Shown one piece after another: positions 48,237-60,872 of a stretch of DNA of 64,000 nucleotides. A model generated the notes under the pieces. That model worked only from the letters and a program-made list of their open reading frames with translations. It was not told where the DNA came from and ran no database searches. The DNA comes from Rhytidiadelphus loreus (taxonomy: Eukaryota; Streptophyta; Bryopsida; Hypnales; Hylocomiaceae). The translations under genes were made by a program, and so were the position numbers. The stretch is from contig OX344762.1 in NCBI GenBank assembly GCA_947034895.1, positions 46,294,760 through 46,358,759 of the forward strand, given 5' to 3'. Each line of letters starts with the position of its first letter. Position 1 is the first letter of the stretch.

Positions 48237-50299
48237 AAAAATAGTATGTATTGTAGCCACAACTATAGCAAATTGGCAATCCAGTTAGTGCATATCAAAT
48301 TTTGGTTAATTTTTTTATTATTATTGTAATTATTTATATTATTTTAAATATTTTAAATATTATATTTTTCAATAAATAAATCTAAACTTCACAAAACCAT
48401 TCATATGTGTAATCCTTTTCTAGAGTGAATATAACACCTCCATTTATTAGATAGACTAATGGATTGTTTATACCTAGAGCTAACATAGTTGAAACATGAA
48501 CTTAAGGGCCTCTAAATTTAAGTGAGAATTCAACATCATACCTACACATATTTATTGATCAGGTAAGATGAGTTGGTTTGATGGGATTTGAAAAAATTCA
48601 ATATCCAATTGCATGACAACCTTTTATTAATCAAGACTTGATTGAAAATGTTCTACCAAAATTTATATCCACTAGACTTGACCACTCTTTCATAATCTTT
48701 GATTTTCTAAAACTTTGGACACTCTTCTATCTAAATACACTAACTCTCTTTGCAAATACCAAGTAACTATAAACAATCCAATAATCATAATAATTTCAAC
48801 ATTTGGGCTTTCAAGTAGTACCAAATTTTACCACAATAACCTTGTCGTTGAACATATCTAAGGTACCACCACAAAATAAATAAAGACATAAACCACATGT
48901 TTTAATATATAGTTAAGTTTAAAATGTGAATTATGTATTGTATAATTTAAAAAAAAATTCAAGTATAATATTTTATCTTTTTTAGATGAATAAGCCTATT
49001 TCTAATCTTTATAAAATGCTAATACACTCTTTGATGATTACATGTACAATTGTCTATACAATATGATGCTTTTACATCAAAAATTAGATTGTCATTGAAC
49101 CGGGCATTGAACCTCATTTTTTTGGATACAATGCATAATTTGAAGGATTTACATCTATGAAAGAAAACATTGAAATAATAAAAAACTTCATGCCCTCAAT
49201 CCTCACAGTGTTAGAATCTTTATTGCTCAATTTTTTGAAATCACAACCATCACTTCATTTACATAACTATTAGAGAATTAATCCATTCAAATCTCCTCAT
49301 AGAAATCTTTTAATATCTTCAATATTTTAATTGTGCATTTATCAGGCAATAAATTATATAAAGAAATAAAATCATTCAATTTTTAGAAAGAAAGAACTAG
49401 TATAGAAAATATTTTATTTTTTTCAAATAAATAATCATCTACAAAGAAAACATATTAAACATCTATATCATGACATAATTTTTATAATTAATTTGCAATT
49501 GATATATAAAATTATCCCCCAAATTTATAAATGTACTCAAAATATACTAAAAAATGATCTATTATATGTAAAATTATTTTGTTATTTCATATGATATCCT
49601 GAAATGTGCCAACATTTCTTAAAGTATAAGAAAAAATCACAATAAGGTTTTAATGAGTACGTATTTTATGTATGCACACACATGTATGTTATAATTTATT
49701 TTTGAAATGTAAATTTTAATTTTTCTAAATGATGCACAAACATATAATCACAATTGTCATATTCTTGTATTGTTGTAAATAAGCTAATTTGGCATATATG
49801 TGTTCAATAAAGTTATTTAGTTTGTCAATTATTACATGATTTGCTCTTTAAGAGATCTGATAGGTGTAAATATTAGTTATCATACATTAGGTTAGGTCCA
49901 TACAATCAATTAATATTAGATACTTTCACGGTTATTACAAATAGGTCACATTCTCTTGTAATTTCAATATAAATGTATTATTTAAGTGTTTTTGGAATCT
50001 TTTATTAGTAATTTAAAATTTCTCTGTCATTTTTGAAAAATTATATTCTAAAGACTTTTTTTGTAATTTTCATTTGGATCTAATTTGGATTTGTTCATAC
50101 TTTCTTTTCTTTTCAAATGTTTTCTCCAAAATGATTTTGAAGATGGTGTTCTATTGGATTTGTATTAGAGATATTTATATACTATATTGTTCATTATAAA
50201 TATGCAATATGTATATAGAGATAGATAGATGGATGTATTCATTTCATTAAATATGAAAGTTAAAAAAAATTAAGAGAATATGTGATAGATCAACAATTT
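48237..50299. other. AT-rich intergenic, nothing recognised
   Basis: Long AT-rich DNA without supported ORFs, RNA genes or transposon ends. Confidence 0.5.
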
Positions 50300-50524
50300 T
50301 AGCATGTGAGCCTAGAAATGCAAGCCTACAAGCCTTGAGCTTATATATAAGTAGGTACTCTACAAACATTGTAGGTGCTTATAGCATACGTATCTATAAC
50401 CTAGGTACATTGTAACCATAAAAAGTGTTTATAATATAGGTACCTATAATGTAGATATCCTATAGCCATGGAAGGTAACTAAATTCTTAGGCTTATAGGC
50501 TCAAAATCCTAGGCTCACATGCTA
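50300..50524. mobile_element. Small TIR element, copy 2 (225 bp)
   Basis: Starts TAGCATGTGAGCCTAG and ends with its exact inverse CTAGGCTCACATGCTA. The arms continue with AAGCCTA(C/T)AAGCC-like matches. Internal TATAATATAGGTACCTATAAT text resembles copy 1 at 46313-46486. Non-coding MITE. Confidence 0.7.
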
Positions 50525-51239
50525 GCAATCCTCGATATAAGATTTTTATTTTATAAATTGTTTTTAAGTATTACTCACACTAAGATTCTAAAGGTCACAA
50601 TCCAAAGACAAGACCTTTCATTTCTTGGAAGCAAAAACTCTATCAACTTTGGTTTGTGCTAAACAATTATAAGTCATTGGCTGAATTTTTGTAAATGATG
50701 AATCCAAGTGAAATCTAATGTGACTATCTTTATTTGATAATTAAATTTTTTTTAGGATTTTTATAAAACTCTACCTAACTAATATAGGAATCTCAAATTT
50801 CTAAGAGACCATCTAATTTTTTACAATTTAGAATCCAAAAACATATAAGATTTTTTGATTAAATTTTGATGACTGAAGATTTTTAGAATGATTAACATGA
50901 TTTATTCTTATTTTTTATGTTTTTGTTTTATTATTAATTAGATATCTTTAGTACAAATCCAACCTTGTTTTTGAATTTATACAAGGTGTAGTTGTTATCA
51001 CCTTTATTTTATAGAAAATATCTCCCTAAATAAAGGTCTTATTTACGAAACAAATAAACAATTATATTTTTGGATTTCAAAGAATTCAAAGATCATTGAT
51101 ATAAAACAAACCTAGTAGATAAATAAAATTTATAGAAAATTTATAAAATTCGAGGCAAATAAAATGTATATGTTAAATTCTTCTTTTTAGATTGTCATTT
51201 TTTCATTCAAACTTATATTGGTTTTATGTTGTTTTTTGT

Positions 51240-52560
51240 AGTACATATATATAAAGCCTTAATGTAAGTCACAAATTTAAACTTGTAACTAATTCAAACA
51301 ATATTGAAAGTGGGTCAAAATGACAATCAAATCCCCAAAATTTTCATAAGAAAAATCAACCAAGAATATACAAGGTACTTTTCAAGGCAATAATAAGAAT
51401 AGAAAAATGATTAAAATTAACCACATGCCCTAAAGATCTTAAACTCTTACTATAGGAATTCTAACCTTTAATAAATTGATTCTTCTTTAATACACAAAAA
51501 ACACCACACAATAATTCTCAACTTCAACATCATTCTTATAACTAATCTAAACAATATGTGCTAAAAAAAATATGTACAAAACCTCTTGAAATCTCAATTT
51601 CTATAAAGATAATGAAAAGACAATTACCAAAGATATAAATAAAATGAAGACCGTGATGATTAATTGTAAATCTAATAGAAAACTAAATACCTTGCATCCT
51701 CATCCTTGACTTTCATTACTTTTGCATTTCTTTACTTTGTATGCCTACGAGGATCAAATATACTATAATACCAATAAATGTTTCAATTTCCAAAATTCAA
51801 AAACAACTCATATGTATCCAAACAACAAAAATAAAAGTCTCTCCAAATCAATAATCTCTATTAATAATGACCAAAAAACTCTTCAAAGTCTTGTCTGTCA
51901 AAATAGATTTGACCATCTAAGAACTCATAATCTCATATGGCAAAAAAGAATGAAGACAATGACTAACCATATATGCAAGAGTATAGTAAATATTTCCTCC
52001 TCACAAAATCTTCACCTTCAAATAAAGATTTGTTCTTTAAGTACATTTACAAAGACTTGATAATCACCCCCTAAATGATCTATAGTCCATATTCTTAATG
52101 ATGGACATGGTGATGTTTTGTCCGCATAACTTTTCATTCATCTAAGATAAATGCTATAATCTTAAAACCCCACAATTTTTTTACAACCAATTTGATGAAG
52201 TTGAGGTACATAAATAGTATTTACTAAAATATATTAAGGAAAAAATGCAAAAATTCAAGAAAAGGTTTGAGCATTATTGAAAAAGTAAATAAAAAAGATT
52301 ATCTTCAAACCTTTATAACCAATTCAATCAATGTTCAATAAACAAATATTAAATTTTGTCCAAACCAAACATTATTGATTAAAGAAGAAAATATAAGCAC
52401 AATCATAAAAATAAAAAAAAGTAAAAACAATTAACCATATCCTTAACAGGAATGAAATATCCCACTTTTTCAAGAAATCTTCACCCTTGACAAATGATTC
52501 TCTCCTTAATACATATACAAGAACCCCATTCACAATAAAAACAACAAACAATCTTCAACA
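51240..52560. repeat. Highly diverged tandem repeats
   Basis: Similar phrases recur in order at intervals of several hundred bases: AAC(T/A)AATTCAA, CTTCACCCTTGAC or similar, and GATTCT(T/C)CTTTAATACA. AT-rich and non-coding. The unit is hard to define by eye. Confidence 0.4.
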
Positions 52561-53810
52561 ATTCAATTCAAACCACAAGCTTTCAACCAAATAGGAGTTG
52601 AAAAGTTCTTTGAGGCAACCAATGAGAGTTGAATGATTTCCTCCTTTCAACTTTGAAAATTACAAAACAATAGGTTGGTTTTCTCTTGAAGAACCTAACA
52701 TTCTTACAAAGCTAACAAAAAAACATCATTTTGACCATTCATGCTATCTCGTACACAAAGGGTAGAAAAAGTGATGTTTCTTGGCTTGCACTACAAGAGG
52801 TAGTGTCCTTGTAGCACTAACTTGCTTTTCGCGTAACATAGCAACTCAAACTTCCTCGGAATAACTTCTATTGATCCAAATCCTCCTACCCCTTTGGTCC
52901 AAAATGAATAGAACCAAAATTACGTCCAAAACCTTCACCAAATCCTCATTCCAAACCAAACCCAAAACTTGAAAAACATTCAAAAGTCAACACAAAGTTG
53001 ACCAAAGACCCCAAACTACAAGAACACAATCATGAAAGACAAAACCCAAAACCCAAGGTGATGATGGAAACTCACCCCAAAGTAAATATCCCCACTCCCC
53101 AGCAGAGTAAGTTAAATCCTGGCCATTGTCCACCAATCCTGTCAACATCGTCGTCTGACCCTCCCTCATCAGTCTCCTACACTACCGTTGGTAAGCTGCA
53201 AATTCTTCCTTCCTTCCCAGTTCCCATCTCTCTCTCGCCCTGCAACAACAGCAACAGAGAGACAGACACAGACAGAGCCAGACAGGCAAAGCCAGACAGA
53301 CAGCTTCTTAATTATTTTCCAGCTGCAATGTACTCTCATGCTCCGTCTTGCACAACATAACATAACTTACGTAACTTATTAACTTAGTTCCATTCCATTC
53401 CATCTCATTTGAGCAGCTGCTTGCTTGTTTGGAAGAGCGTGAAGTACTTTCGTTTGCATCCAATTGGGGACACCAATGTGCCATGGTGGGCTTCATCTCA
53501 TCGGGATGCATATGTTGGCTTGAATCGGTAGTTGGCTTGCATTGGTTGTTGGCTTGCTTTGGTTGTAAGGGATGAGAGGAGGATGTCGGAGCTGCAATGG
53601 GGTGTGGCTTGGTTGCGCACACCGCTGATAGTGCTGATGCAGGTGTAGCACAAGCTCTCTAGCTTTAGCGCTATTTGGTTCTGTGTAGAAGCTTGGAGAG
53701 ACAGGGGTGGGAGTGACAGAGTGAGAAACTTGTGGGGTGGAGGTTCACTGCGAGTTTAGTAAGTTTTTGTAAGTTTTGTGAGTGTTGAAACGTCTTCTGA
53801 GTTCTGTGCG
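52561..53810 (+). promoter_or_regulatory. Upstream region and probable 5' leader of the second NAT gene
   Basis: Composition changes from AT-rich to mixed at about 52900. A CT-rich tract (CCCATCTCTCTCTCGCCC, 53222-53239) followed by a CA/GACA-rich stretch resembles a plant transcription start and leader. No clear TATA box. A leader intron is possible (GTAAGC at about 53190, GCAG near 53642), but I cannot confirm it. A frame stop at 53760 and no earlier in-frame ATG make 53811 the start codon. TTGAC-type boxes lie near 52985-53005. Confidence 0.4.
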
Positions 53811-56800
53811 ATGTCGGCTGGGATGTTGCCTGAAAATGTTGCCGACGGAGCTTCCTCTTTAGAGAAACGTCCGAGCGAGGACAACCCTCGAGTCCCCATG
53901 GGCTCTTGGGCTCGACGCACGGGGTTCAAGGGCACGACGAACAGCGGTGACATCGAAATCAACTTGACCGATGGAACGCACATCGCCAAGCCATCTGAGA
54001 AAGCACAGCCACCGCCCTTACCATTTGTGAGAGATACAGCACCACCCGTTGTGAGGGATACTGCACGACCCGTTGTGAGGGATACAGCCTTTGTGAGAGA
54101 TACGTCACCAGCCGTGGTGAGAGATACGTCACCAGCCGTGGTGAGGGATACTGCAAGACCCGTTCTGAGGGATACAACTTCACCCGTGGTGAGGGATACT
54201 GCACGACCCGTTGTGAGGGATACAGCACGACCCGTTCTTCGAGAGACGGCACCCGTTGGGAGAGAGACAGCAGCACCTGCTGTGATGAGAGATCTCGAGA
54301 TGGGGAAAGTTGGGGTGCAGGGCAATGTGATGCCGAAGGAGGGCCATGAGATGCCGAAACCAGCAGCTGCAGCTGTTCGGGGTGTGGGAGCTCCTGGGCC
54401 GTTTTATCCTGCCAAGGCGGCGACGAGGACGACGGCCGAGTCGGAGAATGTGAGCCGGAACAGTAGCGGGGAAGTGCCGCAGAGAGCCGCCGTGCGGCCC
54501 GGGCCGTTCTATCCGCCGCCCAAAGGCCGATCGGCGGAGTCGGACATGAGTCGGAACAGCAGCGGCCAGCTGAGGATCGAGCCGCTCCGGATGTACAAGG
54601 ACCAGGATGATGCCATGTCGGGGTCGCACGATGAGGAGGATCATATGATGGGGAAGGAGTCGCATATGAAATATGAGCTGCGGGAGTCGCCAGGACTTGG
54701 TAAGCATGATTTCTGGCATTGAAACTCATTTTGTTTACTAGAATTTGGTCTTTCTTTTTTTAGGTCTGGTCGCTCGGACTGCGTCGAGCTCCGAGCATTG
54801 ATGCTTTTCCACTTCGAACTGGTGAAAAAGGCTGCGTGAGAACATCGAACCTCTTTATTTATTTCGACTTATCCTCTGTAACATGACATTCTAGAATATC
54901 CTGCATGAGCTTCGGGCTAGATGACATTGTAGAATATCCGGTATACTTTGGAAATATGAGCTACGGAAGTCACCAGGCCTTGGTAAGCATTCCTGTCACC
55001 GACATTTTTTTATTTGAATGTGCCCGTTGTGTATTTAGGTCTGGTCACTCGGATTGTCTCGAATTGATGCTTTATCACTTTGGAAGTGGAGAAGTGCTAG
55101 CAATAGATGAAAAGGACTGCATGAGGACATCGAACCTCTTTATTTCGGCTTATGTATCGTAGGACATCCGGTATACTAGAAATGATATTCTAGAACATCC
55201 AGTATTCTAGAAATGACATTCGAGAACATCCAGTACGAGCTTCGGGAATCTGCAGGCCTCAGTAAGCAGTGCAGTCACCGACATTTTGTTAATGGGAATG
55301 GTAAGCATTCATTCTTGTGGTCGTCGACATTTGTTTATTTGGATTTGTGCCCTTTCTGTTTTTAGGTCTGGTCGCTCGGATTGCATCGATCTTCGAGCAT
55401 TGACAGTTTATCACTTTGGAAGTGGGAAAGAGTAAAGTGGTAGGCACTGATGAAAAGGGCTGCGTGAGAACATCAAACCTCTTTATTTCAACGTATCCTC
55501 TGTACAATGACATTCTAGAATATCCTGTACACTTCGGAAGTTTGAGCTTCGGAAGTCTCCAGGCCTTGATAAGCATTCCTGGCGTGCCAGGCACTTTTTC
55601 GCTTCAGTTTGCTCTTTCTGTTTTTAGGTCTAGTTATTCGGATTGCATCGAGCATCCACCATTGATGCTTCTTCACTTTGAAGGTGGAAAATAGTAAAGT
55701 GATAGCCATAGTGTATAGATTTGGTCGGAATTACATCCCCGATCGGTAATGGGTGGTTCTACCCTAGATGACAAGGACTACGTGATAGCATCGAACCTCT
55801 TTATTGCAACGTATCCTCTGTAAATTGATATTCTAGAATATCTGGTATGAGCTTCGGGAAAATTGACATTCTAGAATGTCCTGTACATTTAGGAAGTATG
55901 AGCTCCGGGAGTCTGCAAGCCTCCGTAAGTGTTACTGTCACCGACATTTTGTATACTTGAATGACAAGCTTTCTAATTGTCAGACTTCTGTGTAGTACAA
56001 TGTGTCGTTTCTGTTTTTAGGTTTGGTCACTCGGATTGCATTGAGTTGCTAGCACTAACACTTTCATTTTGGAAGTGGGAAAGAGTAAAGTGGTAGCCAT
56101 AGATGAAAAGGGTTAGCCTGAGAATACCAAATCTCTTTCTTATGCGTAACCTCTGTAAAATGACATTCTAGAATATCCGGTACAACTTCGAATTATGAAC
56201 TTCGGGCCAAATGATATTCTAGAATATCCTATACATGTCGGAAGTCTCGGAACTCTGCAATTCTCCGTAAGCTTTCCTGTCACCGAAGTTTGCTTATTTG
56301 AATTTTCCGTTTCAGTTGTTAAGTCTGATCATTCGGACTGCATCGAGTGTTGACCGTAAACACTACAGATTATCGATGCTTGGCAGTGGAAAATGGTGAA
56401 GTGCATAGCTATTGATGAAAAGGGCTGCTTGAGAACATCTAATGTTTTTGAATTTTCCCTTTCGGTTTTGTAGGTCCGATTTTCGGATTGCATGGAGATT
56501 CCGATCAGACGCTTTGAATGAACGCTGCTTGGAATTGGGAAATAGTGAATTGGTAGCCATAGATGCAAAGGGCAGAGTGAGAATAATAAACGCAGAACAT
56601 TCCAACCTTTTTATTGTGACCTCTTGCATGATTTTCTAGAATCTCCTTGGTAAACTATCATTGACTGTTGCACACTTGCCACACCTTCAGCCTATGCCAA
56701 AATGAAATAGTTGGGACCCTAGGTGGTAAGATTAAAGAGTTTTGAGTGAAATTCGAAAGGAGGAAGAAAATGGTGCATTGTAGCTGAGTTTTTTTAGTTT

Positions 56801-59800
56801 TCCTGTACAACTGGGTGTCAGGATCATCAGGATTGGGTTATAAATAGGTTCAGTCTCTCTTCAATTGGTTGAAGTATTTCTTTTCTACTGGGCCACAGTT
56901 CGATATTTACAAGGCTTGAGATGGTTTGAAGAATATGGAGTGGTGAATGTGCCTGCACCTTGCTAATATTTGCAGCTTTACCTCGGCTTGACTTTGATGG
57001 ATTCTTGAGAAGGAAGGTATCTTGGAAATGGATTTTGAAAGTGTTACTCTTCACATACATTTCTGCATTGCGTCAGGTCTCAAAAGGGACGGCAGTTTTA
57101 TTGGTAAAGGATGTTATGCATGGCGATCTGGAGTTGCGATGCCTACTAAGCAATGGTGCATTTGTTCCTTGTTTTTGTGTTGTTTTCTGACTTTCATTTT
57201 CTTTCCTTCTATTCGTGCAGTTCCATTGATATTCTACGCCATTCAGCATTATTTATCCATAATTGGATCGATCATCTTGATTCCTCTCATTTTGGTACCT
57301 GCAATGGGTGGCACGCCTGTGAGTAACCTCTCGACTTACATTTCTTCAGGCATGCTTTTGTGGTTTCTGTGCACCAGTTGGTTGGGGAATTTTTTGGAAT
57401 GATTTTTGTTGTATTGTTGACAGGAGGACACAGCCAAAGTTGTATCAAGCATGCTTATGGTATCAGGCCTGTCCACTCTTTTGCATACGTCTTTTGGTTC
57501 AAGGTTGCCACTGATTCAGGGAGGGTCTTTTGTGTACCTCGCCCCAGCACTTGCCATCACCTTCTCCCCTGCCTTTGTAAACCATTCAAAAGATGTAAGT
57601 GTACAATCATCTGTTGCGAGCTGCTTTAATTTTGAGATTTGTGTTAATGGAGTGTAATTGTTCATTGAGAACGATTACTCTCCCCCCTCCCTCCCCTATC
57701 TCAAATGTGGGAAAGTGATGCTAGCAGTAACTAAGCGTTGTGATGCGAACTGTGCTAACAGAGGTTCAAGATAACAATGAGGGAATTGCAAGGTGCTATA
57801 ATCATTGGATCCGCGTTCCAAGCATTTTTGGGATACAGTGGAGCTATGTCACTTCTTCTGAGGTACTTCAGATATTAACGGCCAGAATCCGAGTTGGCAC
57901 AGATCGAGTGTCCCTTTGAAGTTCTTGCTGAGCAATTTGAGATGTTAGGTAGCGTCAATCGATGCTCCGAAATGTTGGATAGGTGTACCACATGTCTGTC
58001 TCATGAATGCCCGAAGTTATCATATATGGCTAGGACCAGTCATGGTATTTTGTGGTCGATGATATTAAGAGCTGTTCCGACAATTCCCAAGTGCAGGGTA
58101 ATCAATCCAGTGGTCGTAGCACCGACCATAACAGCTGTGGGACTCGCGTTTTATGCCTACGGATTCCCAGTAGTCGGCAGGTGCTTGGAGATTGGTGTTC
58201 CGCAGATTGTGTTACTGGTGCTCTTTGCTCTGGTGAGTTGGTGAGCTATATAATCCTTGCCACCACTTTTTCCAATGCACTGTGTATCGCTAATCATTTC
58301 CACGTCGGTGTGGTAGGGCGAGTATTTAGGAGTTCTGATTCCCTGCTCTTCAACATCCAAAATGTATTTTTTGGACAGAGACTGCATCCTAAACTCCAAT
58401 GAAACGCTGAATAGAAAGATTTTGGGGTCTCACTTCACAGATTGCAACTTGCTTTTGACTATTACCCTGTCTTGTGTGCAGTACCTTCGCAAAATCACTG
58501 TTCTCGGCCATCGGATTTTCCAAGTGTATGCTGTAAGTCTTATCTTTATATCCAAATTTTAGGTTCCATTACCTCACATTTCTCTAAGTGCTACTCCCAC
58601 TTCTCCAATGACATGAAATGCTCAGGTCCTGTATCTTTGTCTTTGAAATCCTTTCTGTATATGCTACGAAACCTAAGGTCTTCAAATCGCACATGAGAGG
58701 CAAGCGCTAGGCCCCGCCCGCCCCCCCCCCTCTCACGGAGTCGGTTAAACTTCCAAAGAAAAAGTCTGGCCCTGAAGTACGACTAGATGACATCCTATGC
58801 ACAAAGATACAGGCACTGGGGAGTGAACCTTTTGACGTAAGTGATGTGGTAGGAGATTATTCAAGGGAATTTCAGATTAAGAGGTTATGAGAGGAGATGG
58901 TGGAAATGATGAGATTATGAAGATTAATATGGAGGTTTCAAGTGTTGTACAACCTTATCAGAGAAGGCCGCAGCGGAAACTTTGGAAGTTTCAATCTGTA
59001 TACTTGAAGTGGTTTAGGTTTAGGGTTTAGGGTTTATCCCAGACGGAAGAAGCGGAAATGCAAATTGAAGGCCGTAGCTTTTTGTAGCATATATAGACAG
59101 GGGATCAAAGCTGAGGATCCGGGACTTTCGCATGCAGTTCGACCATCCCTGAATTTTCCCTGACTGACCTTGTGCTCTGAACCTTGCAGGTACCGCTGGG
59201 TCTGGCGTTGACATGGGCATATGCCTTCTTGCTCACGGAGTCCAAAGTTTACACCTTCAAGGGATGCAGCTTAAGCCAACAAGGGAACACAACGCTGACT
59301 CCAGCATGTCAGGAGCATATGTCCACCATGCTCAGCTGCCGAACTGACGTATCCAACGCGCTGTCCTCGTCAGCGTGGTTCCGGATCCCATATCCATTTC
59401 AATGGGGGGTTCCAACATTCAGTTGGGAAACCGCAGTGGTGATGATGGTGGCATCGGTCATTGCCTCTGTTGATTCGGTCAGTAGAATATACTCCTTACC
59501 TTTGTTCCGCAGTCTGAATTTGGTGTCATCAGTGTAGCACATTTGGATTGATTAGTGCTTCGCAGGTGAAATATTGTTGATGAAATCTGTGGCCTTGAAC
59601 ACTTGCGTCCTGTTCGTAAATTAGGGTGGGCGATTACCTTTGCAGGTGGGTGCCTACCATGCGGCATCGCTTCTGGTGGCGTCACGAGCCCCTCCTCCTG
59701 GGGTGGTGAGTCGGAGTATAGGATTGGAGGGTTTGACGAGCATATTAGCAGGCTTCTGGGGTACTGGCTCAGGTGCTAGCACTTTGACCGAGAATGTGCA

Positions 59801-60872
59801 CACTATTGCCGTGACGAAGATGGGAAGTCGTCGTGCAGTGGAATTTGGTGCTGTCATACTGATTCTTCTGTCAGTTGTTGGTAAGCCTTTTCATTAATTT
59901 CGCTTGGAGTTCTTTTGTAGTTTGGAATCTCAGGTGAAAAGTTTTGATTTTGGTGCTTGCGATTCCATCTTCCGGGGCCCTAATGTATTTATTTCAATCT
60001 CTCCATTTTCGATAGTGAATACTTGTGCAGATTGTTACTCTGGCTTGTGTTTCACCCTTTAGCGTCGGAGATGCTTGATTTGGGTTGTCAGGGAGTAGAC
60101 TACAAGTTATTTATCGTGCAAATTGCTGGTGTCCAGTAGAGAAGGGTGTAGATACTGGTATTGCACAGATACACTGCGGACAATACAGGGATAGAACTCA
60201 ACTGTCCAGCTAATTGACATGCCATACATGACGTCTTTGTTGATGTAATTTGCAGGTAAAATTTCTGGATTTATAGCCCAAATCCCGCTGGTGATAGTGG
60301 CAGCGCTTCTGGTGTTCATGTGGACGATGCTGGCTGCTATGGGACTATCCAACTTGCGTTATAGCGAAACAGGCAGTTCCCGAAATGTGTTGATAGTGGG
60401 GTTGTCCTTGTTCTTGTCCCTTTCTGTGCCATCCTACTTCCAGCAGTATGGTAGCGATTCAAGGTTGCCCAGCTATTTTCAACCTTACGACGTTGCTGCA
60501 CACGGCCCGTTCCACACTAGTTCCCATGAAGTAAGCTTTCCTCTGCTTTGTCGTTAGCCTGATGGTTTCCATAAGTAGCGGGTGAGCTTGGTTGCTAATG
60601 TGATTTTTTCGGATGTGTTTGATGATCAATGTCTCGTTCTGTTGTGGCAGGCCAACTTTGCCCTGAACACCATCTTCTCCCTTCACATGGTGATTGCATT
60701 TTTGGTGGCATTTGTGTTGGATAACACGGTGCCCGGCAGCCGGCAGGAACGTGGGCTATACGTCTGGAGCACAGGGAGGACGGCTCGAAATGAGCCTGCC
60801 GTGGTGAAAGACTATGGACTGCCCTTCGGATTGAGCAGATTCTTTCTATGGGTCCGGTGGGTGGGCTTGTAG
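53811..60872 (+). CDS. NAT12: NAT12-like nucleobase-ascorbate transporter, complete, ten exons
   Basis: Membrane permease of the NAT/NCS2 family. Exons: 53811-54699, 57221-57318, 57424-57594, 57762-57862, 58097-58232, 58482-58532, 59190-59477, 59646-59880, 60256-60530, 60651-60872, all GT/AG, giving 821 residues. Residues 1-296 are a hydrophilic, probably cytosolic N-terminus. It contains SWARRTGFK, which I recall in similar form in Arabidopsis NAT12, and an octapeptide array (about residues 71-160). The transport core starts with VPLIFYAIQHYLSIIGS (QH motif, 305-306), followed by hydrophobic segments typical of 12-14 helices. It has SVDS (D577), the NAT signature ENVHTIAVTK (627-636, His where most family members have Gly) and ends RWVGL. 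It is longer than Arabidopsis NAT12 (about 709 as I recall), mainly through the N-terminus. Start: first in-frame ATG after a stop at 53760. Substrate unknown. Confidence 0.93.
54021..54280 (+). repeat. In-frame 24-bp minisatellite coding for PVVRDTAR-type octapeptides
   Basis: About eleven units of consensus P-V-V-R-D-T-A-R in exon 1 of the second NAT gene, some losing one or two residues and the last ones changing to RETA. All length changes are whole codons, so the frame is kept. Several units are nearly identical at DNA level (for example GTGAGGGATACTGCAAGACC), which points to recent slippage or unequal exchange. The alternating basic/acidic pattern with Thr/Ser could be phosphorylated or disordered. 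Confidence 0.88.
54671..56610 (+). repeat. Tandem copies of the exon-1 end and splice sites inside intron 1
   Basis: Units of roughly 280-370 bases, about six in all, start with the last coding bases of exon 1 (ATATGAGCTNCGG, then AGTCNCCAGGNCTTG) and a donor-like site. The real donor is at 54700. Copies are GT at 54983, 55262, 55925 and 56267, and a lost one (GATAAG) at about 55568. Each unit then has a pyrimidine-rich acceptor-like end TTTAG|GTCTGGTC (AG at 54763, 55038, 55365, 55627, 56020; weaker near 56323 and 56473), followed by TCGGATTGCATCGAG and GAACCTCTTTATTT. Joining exon 1 to the first acceptor gives a stop after 13 codons. Confidence 0.82.
58713..58732. repeat. Poly-C tract in intron 6
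   Basis: CCCCGCCCG followed by a run of about ten C, standing out from the AT-rich intron. Confidence 0.8.
59012..59036 (+). repeat. Telomere-like TTTAGGG tract in intron 6
   Basis: GTTTAGG, then TTTAGGG twice and TTTATCCC: three to four units of the plant telomere repeat. Short telo-box tracts are known as regulatory motifs near plant genes; a role here is unproven. It also supports a plant-type telomere sequence for the organism. Confidence 0.7.

Noticed and set aside
51722..52060. 112-codon frame rich in Asn, Lys and Ser
   Set aside because: Starts with a non-ATG codon, lies in AT-rich diverged repeats and has no recognisable motif.
53778..53810. Earlier GTG start that would add 11 residues to the second NAT protein
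   Set aside because: Plant nuclear genes use ATG. The first in-frame ATG is at 53811, and an in-frame stop lies at 53760.
53756..54729. Long antisense reading frames opposite NAT exon 1
   Set aside because: They mirror the GC-rich minisatellite and coding strand. The sense strand has the conserved NAT motifs and the splice junctions.
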